A stretch of DNA of 64,000 bases from Vicia villosa (lineage: Eukaryota; Streptophyta; Magnoliopsida; Fabales; Fabaceae), in the NCBI RefSeq assembly GCF_029867415.1, contig NC_081184.1, forward strand, positions 105,943,692 through 106,007,691. The letters are read 5' to 3'. The notes beneath the pieces are model-generated. The model ran no database searches and had not been told where the DNA came from. It was given only the letters and a program-made list of their open reading frames with translations. Below, piece by piece: positions 57,301 through 64,000 of the stretch. A program made the position numbers and the translations under genes. How positions within the stretch are numbered: the first letter of the stretch is position 1; each line of letters opens with the position of its first letter.

Positions 57301-59991
57301 GGATTCATTCTTAAGAATAGTTCTCATATTTAATTATATTTTATGATTTATCTAATAGTCTAATTAGGAATTTAAATATCATTATGAAGGTCAGTGCCTT
57401 TTTTTTATCACATCAGTATACATTAGAGAATTACTTGCTCCGATACCTATTATAAGAAAAAAAATTCACTTTTCAAGTTCATTGAATAACCAATTTAACC
57501 AGATACATCGTTTATTCAATGAACCTGAAAAAGTGGTTTTTTTTTTGCTAATAATAGTGACCGAAAGGGGTATTATTGACAGTCTCTTTTATCTCTCTTA
57601 ACCATTTCCTCTACCTAAGTTCTTTTTCAATGATAAATGTTAGTATAGTCACTAGTCAGTATTATATTGGGGTGGAATTGACCTCTCTCCCTCCATATCC
57701 GAATCACCACTTCTTAACCCTTTAGCCCACCCCAACCACCAAGTCAACTTTATATGCCGACTATATATCTCCTCTTCTATCTAAGTTATTGTCAATGTCA
57801 ATATATTATTCTCCGAATTCAGCAGGCATTAATTCTAGAAAAAGATAGCAAAAACATCAAACAAACTATTTCCTACAGTTTGAACCTATTTCTTCTACCT
57901 TTTGACATAAGATCTAGAGATTGGGCGACTATAATCTGATTCACATGAAGCAAACTACATTATTCAATATCTATTTTCATTTTTTAAAAACTAGTAAGCA
58001 TAGTACAGTGTTGTAAAAAAGGGCAGAGAAAAATAAACATGAATTCTAATAATCAGTGCAGTATAAATTACCTGGTTAACAAATGTTCTCTGGAAGGGAC
58101 TTTTTTCAGCATTTAACTACAGAGGAGAAAATACAGTCATAAGAAATGCAGTAATTAAAGATCACAGGAGAATTATACACCTCCAACATCTGAACAGTAG
58201 ATTTTACAACACGAAAACCTTTTTCTTGCTTGGTAGTAAAACATAAATTTTGGGATACTATATTTGGTGTAGTAAATATTTCCATATTTCCCATGGTAGC
58301 ATATTGCCACCCAAAATATCATTTGTAACTGGAGCCAGATTTGTATATGAATATATGCTACTGAAAAAAAGATATTGTAGAAAATCAAAATAACATCCCC
58401 ACTTTTAGTGTCTCCCGGTGAAATGTCTGAGTGAATAGACCAAGACCAAAAAACATTGAAGTTTTTGCATAGCCAGCATATCCTGAAATATTGAGATCCA
58501 TCCAAGATTCTAGGCATAAACGAGCTACAGATATCAAGACATACAGAACTTTCCCTATGTTGTATAGATGGTTCTCCATGAAGTTTTACTTGCATGGCCA
58601 CATAGAAGCCTTAATTACAAAATAAAGTCTACCATTATCAATAGCAACAGTATACACATTGACACACAATCAGAACCAAACCAGGATTCAGAATAATTAA
58701 GTTTCTAAAATTATCCCTTTAAACCTACACTAGCAATTTGCTACAGCACGATACAAGACGGTGAACATCGAGGTTCAAGTTCAATGTGAAAGTTGGAATT
58801 CAAACTCCAAACTGAAGTCTTCTGAATCAATTAAACAAGGAATGCAATTGTAAATTGAACCATCTTCAAAGAGGATGGGAAATCCCAAGGCAGGAGAAAA
58901 TAATCTGAAATAACTTAGTAGGGTCAGTTTGGTGTGAAAATACATTTTGTATTTTTGTTCCGTGTTTTCGACTTTTATTACAGAACCAACACTGTTTTCT
59001 ATTTTCGAACATTTGCATGTGAAATGGCTATAGTTAAAGCTATGCAGTACAAATACTTCAGATTGAAAGCGTGTCCAATTTTCGACACATGGGGATGTCC
59101 GACATTGATTAGACACTGTTGCATGTGTTACATTCAATCACTTCCATTTTTTTATTTTTTATTTTCAAATTATTAGACTTGCATAAACATACTTTCCAAG
59201 TATATCTTTGAAAATAGGAAACAAGTGTGCTTTTTTAATTAAAGCAACAACAGAAAACCATTTTCTAAAAGTACATTTAGCATGCAACATGAAACTTAAG
59301 CAACTCATTAATTATGCAATCAAACAGTTCCCTCATCAACAAACTCTCAAACCATTTATTTGGATTAAATAAATAAAGAAATACAATTAAATGTTGGATA
59401 GTACTTTGCACACTGTAGCACCAACACCTCTGACACTTGTGAAAAAATGTATTTGTATCCAAAACCGACACCGCTTGTGAAAAAGGTGTATATGTATCCG
59501 AAACCGACACCGCCGATATTTTTCAAATTATTATCAGTAGTGTCGACTTATAAGTGTTGGTGCCGTGTTTCCAGTGTCCGTGCTTCGTAGACTTTGCATG
59601 ATAAATCAACAACATAACAAACAAGAGAACGACCTCAACTAACAAAATCCACTCCCTCGCACCAGATTCCAAAATTTAACACACAAATTCAACAATGCTG
59701 CATGTTAATCAATCATCAAGGAAACACCGACACTCATTTTACCCATGCAAATCAAGGAACAACGAAATGAAAAAGTAAAAGGCGCGAAAACCGAAATGCA
59801 TAATTTGAAAGAGTGAAAAAAATAGGGATCTGAGAGAGAGAAGTTACGTCACGGAATTGAAGAAGACCGAGTTGGCCTAAATAGGTGATGGCTCGGTGAG
59901 CGGACTCGGCGGGAATGATGAGTTGAACGAAGGTCATCTTCTCGGAACGCATCAGATCCATTGGCGGTAAATTTACTCTGAAAAAATCCAT
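48313..59991 (-). CDS. VHA-a1: V-type proton ATPase subunit a, VHA-a1-like (18 exons, 824 aa)
   Basis: Exons leftward: 59991-59848, 58116-58072, 56080-55961, 55780-55673, 55226-55113, 54994-54815, 54705-54568, 53420-53313, 53177-53070, 52945-52797, 52661-52508, 51956-51796, 50016-49810, 49703-49520, 49426-49343, 48975-48770, 48682-48623, 48517-48313. All introns are GT-AG and all phases agree, giving 2475 nt. The protein is the usual length. The cytosolic N-half opens [20 protein letters not shown]. The C-half has about eight membrane segments ([35 protein letters not shown]). It holds the essential Arg of SYLRLWAL (residue about 732), which moves protons with the c-ring in the Vo sector. RSEKM and [10 protein letters not shown] resemble the trans-Golgi isoform VHA-a1 more than vacuolar a2/a3. 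Isoform is inference. No lesion was seen. Confidence 0.96.
50408..50762 (-). mobile_element. Complete TRIM (miniature LTR retrotransposon) in V-ATPase intron 12
   Basis: Two 120-bp direct repeats (50408-50527 and 50643-50762) differ at four positions. In element orientation they run TGTTAAGAGTCCC to TTCTTAACA. Between them, a primer-binding site TGGTATCAAGAG (50642-50631) adjoins one LTR and a purine-rich GAGGGGGTGTG (near 50530-50537) the other. A perfect target duplication AAAGT flanks it (50403-50407 and 50763-50767). At 355 bp without coding capacity, it fits the TRIM class. It lies in the same orientation as the host gene. Confidence 0.95.
50820..51690 (+). pseudogene. Decayed Ty1/copia gag in V-ATPase intron 12
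   Basis: The plus strand shows copia Gag-like stretches in broken frames: [20 protein letters not shown] near 51240-51300 and a basic [16 protein letters not shown] followed by a half knuckle CTYCRRDG near 51590-51670. Stops and shifts are frequent. It lies antisense to the host gene and is truncated at the knuckle. Confidence 0.6.
54135..54360 (-). mobile_element. Old TRIM-like fragment in V-ATPase intron 7
   Basis: A single diverged LTR-like segment (TTGGGCCTAACTC, AATGTGGGACTCTCAATACA) is followed by a TRIM-type interior and, reversed, TGGTATTAGATCC near 54343. This matches the layout of the TRIM at 50408 but one LTR is missing. Confidence 0.6.
55237..55466. repeat. Tandem duplication of about 116 bp in V-ATPase intron 4
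   Basis: Two copies, starting CCCATATAATGTTAT and CCCATACAATGTTAT, share TATAGGATGTATAATATATT and GCATTAATTATGAATAAATC. They are a few substitutions apart. Confidence 0.92.
56155..56690. repeat. Degenerate foldback-like repeat in V-ATPase intron 2
   Basis: Both ends carry AAGGCCT/AGGCCT and GACCTTTTTGAAAGTC-type motifs in opposing orientation (about 56160-56215 and 56530-56690), flanking an AT-rich middle. It resembles a common plant foldback repeat, but clean termini were not found. Confidence 0.45.
57434..57570. mobile_element. MITE in V-ATPase intron 2
   Basis: A 137-bp element with inverted ends (CTTGCTCCGATACCTATTAT and, reversed, CCCCTTTCGGTCACTATTAT) and inverted CACTTTT..AAGTTCATTGAATAA arms. 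It is flanked by TA at 57432-57433 and 57571-57572. The layout fits Stowaway. Confidence 0.8.
59380..59590. repeat. GTGTCCGTGCTTC-type repeat in V-ATPase intron 1
   Basis: The segment contains a local duplication (CCGACACCGC..TTGTGAAAAA) and ends GTGTCCGTGCTTCGTAG. It resembles, in reverse, the GAAGCACGGACAC repeats at 13318-13790. Non-coding. Confidence 0.6.
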
Positions 59992-61698
59992 TTTACCGGA
60001 AATGGATTTTTCGCTATAGATCTGAAATCTGAAAAATAAACCGTTTTCTTGTGTTTGAAGGGTTAGTTACGGAGGTCTTCGACTTGAGCACTTCGCGTCG
60101 GTTTCCTCCTTGTAACTGTCATCACAATGGAACTGGAAAACTAACTTTAACTCATGTTTCTTCCTAATTAATCAAAGATTTCATTAGTAAAAGAATAATT
60201 ATAATTATTATATGATTATATGATTTAAATAATTGTTTTTGACTAAAATAACATTTGTCAACGATTTTTTTTAGTCAGATTTCAAATGGATTACTTCGGG
60301 TTGATTGGACTTTTATTGAAATTTATTAACCTTGATATAAAAAATTATTTATAATTTATAATTCATATAAAAATATTTTGGTTTAAATGCATAAGATGGA
60401 ACATATATTACCTCATAAAATTAGAGATGTTCATAACAACCTCAAATCTACGAGTAATATTTAATTCACATATAACATCAAAATAATACCTAAGTTTTTT
60501 TTTTTTTACAAAAAAAATAATACCTAAGTTATTACCTTAAAAAAACTATTAAATTCATCCATTACATTTAGATACTACTTAATTCAATAATTCATTTAAT
60601 CTTGAATAGGTTGAGGTGCTTATGACAATTTCGGTGTGCTTTTCATTGGTCTTTTTTTTCTTTTTCATCCTTCACTTTTTTAGCCTTATTTACTTCATAT
60701 ATTTTTTGATTTTAGAGTTGTTTGTTTCCTATTCTTATTTCCAAAAGAGTCCAATGTCAGATCCATCTGAAGTATTTTGTTATGTATATGTTAAAGGATT
60801 CGGAGTTGAGTTATAGATTCCATCCATCCATATTCACTATCTGTTGATTAAAATTAAACTATAAGAATAGGACATGTATAGATATAGAGTGAGAGTTACG
60901 TTGTCATAAATAGGAAATTTAATAGTGACCAAATTGATGAAAATAAAGAAGAATAAAATATTTTTCTACAGAACTAATCATTGAGCCTTTGTGTTGAGTT
61001 TCCCCCGCATATATTGTTAATTTATACTCTTGAGCGACAATGGGAGTTGAATGAATACTTTTTGACATGTAATTTTTGTTAGAGAGCATATGTATGTGGA
61101 TTGAGCAAAGCCTTCATTTATGGTGCAAGTGACTTCATTTCTTCTTCCCTGACTTGGTCTACATTTGTTATTTGATCTCAAACCAGTCAATTGTTTTATA
61201 ACTACAACATGTTTGGATGGAACATTGCCCGGTAACCATTTGGACCGCGGATTTGAATCTGGTGTAAATAGTTGGCTTATTCATCTTGAGGTATGTAAAA
61301 TAAAATCCAAACTTTAATATCAGTACTTGCTTTAACTCTGCCATCTTTGAGGCTGCAACTTATGTATACTCGAGTATTTGCGTTAAATGTCCACTTTATC
61401 TGATTTTTTCAAACTGGAAATAGTGAAAATGAGGTCAGTGAAAAAATCTTATCTTAATTAGCATTCCTATGGAAACTGTCATTGAAAGATTGATTTTGGA
61501 ATTCATTATTGTGTGACCGTGTCTGGATTTGATTCTTTTTACAGGTTGTGCACTACTTCAATTTCAAGGACACAATATGGCTAGCTGCAATATAAAAGGT
61601 GTCTGTATGATCTAAGTTGATATGTGCTGCATTGTAATTCCAGAGTTGTTTTGCATGATGAGTTAATATTTTTTTAATAATGAGTTGCGTTATGCAGC
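59992..61698. other. 5' flank of the V-ATPase gene and spacer
   Basis: It should contain the V-ATPase 5' UTR (from 59992) and promoter. A CT-rich leader precedes the ATG on the minus strand, but no certain TATA box was found. Beyond about 60160 it is AT-rich with no recognised gene. Confidence 0.5.
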
Positions 61699-62278
61699 TT
61701 TACTTTGAAGAAAAGGGATGGGGATGGTACTGAAGAGATGACTATTTTGGATTATTTTGTTAATGTATGTAACATAGATCTTGCCTCTTTCTCTGAAAAT
61801 CAATAATTTAGATTAGGAGTGTTTTAAGTTATTTGTTGTATTCTGCTTTGAGGTGAATATATATAACTTTTGAAAACATATATACCAATTGAGATGAATT
61901 TAAGTTTTTACATTTGTTACGTATTGTATTTGTTAAACTGTTTAAATTGCGTGTTTGGTTACTAACTCCCTTTGTTCGTGTTTTTTCCTTTAGCTGTGTG
62001 AATTAGTGTCGTTGCAACGATATACAAAAGCTCTGTCCACACTTCAAAGGGCTTCATTAGTAGAGAAGTCCAGACATAAGCCACAAGAGAGAATGATAAT
62101 TTTATTAGATGTAAGTTGTTTTGCCATGTTTTGGTTTATATTGCTATGTCATCCATATGTCGCGGCTGAAGGGTTCTATTTGTTGCAGGCACTTAAAACT
62201 AGCAACTATGGTGTGATGAACCTTTGTTCAAAGTTGTGGAATTACTATAAAGCTTATATGAGCTCAATCTTCATTTGA
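61699..62278 (+). pseudogene. AGO4-family Argonaute PAZ-domain fragment
   Basis: Three exon-like blocks with splice signals: 61699 to about 61785 (FTLKKRDGDGTEEMTILDYF), 61994-62110 (LCELVSLQRYTKALSTLQRA, then EKSRHKPQERM) and 62189-62278 (ALKTSNYG). These match the PAZ region of plant AGO4-type Argonautes, effectors of RNA-directed DNA methylation. The segment between the first two blocks of AGO4 is missing, the third is frameshifted after ALKTSNYG, and neither upstream nor downstream exons were found nearby. The acceptor at 61993 and donor GTAAGT at 62111 are still good, so it seems a recently broken genomic fragment rather than a processed copy. Confidence 0.85.
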
Positions 62279-64000
62279 TTCGGTGTAATAGTTTCTTCTT
62301 ATTAACCATCATTTCGATTCATTAATCACCATTTCGATTTGTTTATTCTCATTTATTAGTATGCGTCTAATCGTTTTCTATGTTTATTGTTAGGGAGTTA
62401 ATCTTTCAGAGTTGGATTCTACACCTAAAAAATTATATTCATAGTATAAAGGGAAAACAGGTAGTAGAATAATAATAAAAGGCTAGAAAAAAAGAAGAAG
62501 AATAGATTGAAGTGTGAAAGCTTGGCATTTTGTGGCTCTCAATATAGCAAGTATATGCAGGTATAGATAACTGTGTACTTTTTCATTGTAACTTTTTCAT
62601 ATTATAAAAAACAAGACACTGCTGTAATATTATTATAAAATAACAAGAGCAGGTATAATATTATTTATTTTTTTAGCAAATTGAATATCATGTTGTCTTT
62701 ATTAAAATAACATGTTAATTACTTTTATTTTGTTCATTGTTATGATAAAAATAATTACTCATCCCAGCTTTTCGGATCCATATTTTATGAAAACATGTTT
62801 GAGTATATGATATCTAATGCGATTGATATTTATTGTTTGAGTCACAGAAATAAGATGGATCTCTTCTAGAGGATGTACATACTCTTCCGTGGAGATGAAG
62901 TCTAGCATAAGTATGGATACTAATGCTATAAAAACTGTAGTTGCAATTCACTAAATTATGATAGCTTAAGCTTAAAGCAGGTGGACATATAAAGAGGAAG
63001 GATAAGCTTGAACGTTATGCATTTTGGCCACTTGAACCTTATGCGTTTTTTTCCACTTGCAGGTAAAAGCATTCTTTTAATGTATCATAGTTCTTCAGCG
63101 CTGATGCATTATGAGTATCGATTTTCTCCATTTCTGAAAAGAAATGGATTCTTCAATTACTATATTTCTTATGTATAATGATGCACATTTCAAATCATAA
63201 TGAATGCAGATCTAGCCTAAAAACTTCCATTTGTGTGATAATTTCTGAGATCAATAGCTAGGACTCAACCTCAACCTCACCAAAATCTGTAGGACATTTA
63301 AAATTAAATGGTCTAAAAGTTAATTTGTTGTGCAGTGCCACAAAATTAAGGTACATAGAATAGGTATAGAATAGGTTTAAAATGTGTTTGTTATATCACA
63401 ACAACCCTGGTACGGATTATAGCATCACCTAGCACGGTTTCACACTCAACCATATAAATTATTATTTTTCTAACTTGAATTTTGCATATTATCTTTCATG
63501 TTATCTGTGGTTTTCCGATGTGCAGGATTTTTGCTTTATTCCAGCATGTCTGCAGTGTGCATTATGGTCGATGTTGACAAGGGGTCAACTCATCAATAAA
63601 TACAACCTGCTATCTTAATCAAAGTTCTCAGTCTGGTGTTACTTTTTGCACAAATTGAGGTCTGTTTGCTTCAAACTATGGCTATTTTTTTAGAATGGCT
63701 TCTACTTCCCCAACTAATCTTACTATATTCTCCTTAGATCATGTCATATTAATAAGTGGTGTGCCCTTTCAAAGTTCAACCTTTTGGCAGTTGTTTTCTT
63801 CAGGGGATATTTATTTCCATTACCAGCGCATGAATTACAGCAAGTGCAACTAGATTTAACAGAGAAACGAAGTATTTCACTACATCTCAATTTTTTGTAT
63901 TTTGGTAACCAAGAGAAACAGGATTCTCATACATGTAAACACACAATTTCAGAAAATTCAGTAGATTTTTTCCACATAATATATAAGTTAAATAAATTAC
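62279..64000. other. No gene recognised
   Basis: AT-rich sequence. I found no continuation of the AGO4-like fragment, no transposon ends and no RNA gene. Confidence 0.45.

Noticed and set aside
57754..57939. Short plus-strand frame within the V-ATPase gene
   Set aside because: It lies in intron 2, antisense, with no similarity. Other short intronic frames (for example 52220-52408, 58781-59176) were rejected for the same reason.

Overview
The window looks like TE-rich plant nuclear DNA, most likely from a papilionoid legume. The grounds are plant-type spliced genes, Tekay- and Tat-lineage Ty3/gypsy elements, SIRE-like copia LTRs, Stowaway MITEs, a TRIM and AT-rich spacers with long (TA)n tracts. 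The legume assignment is inference; no species is claimed. No rRNA, tRNA, CRISPR array or bacterial operon was seen.

Two protein-coding genes are supported, both on the minus strand. (1) 6132-14330 is an 11-exon gene for a protein of about 1755 aa from a conserved plant family that I cannot assign a function. Every exon junction keeps the reading frame. One intron has the ATATCCTT donor and CCTTAAC branch site of a U12-type AT-AC intron. The giant exon 8 holds a modular array of about 26 twelve-residue units, interspersed with a seven-residue spacer. (2) 48313-59991 is an intact 18-exon gene for an 824-aa V-ATPase subunit a, closest to the plant VHA-a1 type. Its introns host a complete TRIM, a decayed copia gag, MITEs and tandem duplications.

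Most of the rest is mobile DNA. 1-2010 holds the gag-protease end of a minus-strand Ty3/gypsy element with one internal stop. 2724-5750 carries a Stowaway MITE, a solo LTR with perfect 5-bp target duplications, and tandem repeats. 14722-26200 is a graveyard: foldback elements, (TA)n tracts, a MULE transposase remnant, a copia remnant, and a three-level nest in which a SIRE-like solo LTR sits in a long-TIR MULE that sits in an old LTR. 26463-45145 is a Tekay-like chromovirus with target duplication AATCC and a broken gag-pol. Its 3' LTR is split by a nearly pristine 10.56-kb Tat-lineage element at 33785-44346 with target duplication ATATT. The two 579-bp LTRs of the Tat element differ at only 4 positions by eye, and its 1957-codon gag-pol is open throughout. 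On the opposite strand it carries a separate three-exon gene with its own TATA box. 45535-46650 is a deleted MULE, and 61699-62278 is a broken AGO4-family PAZ fragment that keeps splice sites.

The genes do not form a pathway. The layout is two housekeeping-type genes separated by about 34 kb of nested insertions. The items most worth following up are the modular-repeat gene with its U12-type intron and the spliced antisense gene of the young Tat element.
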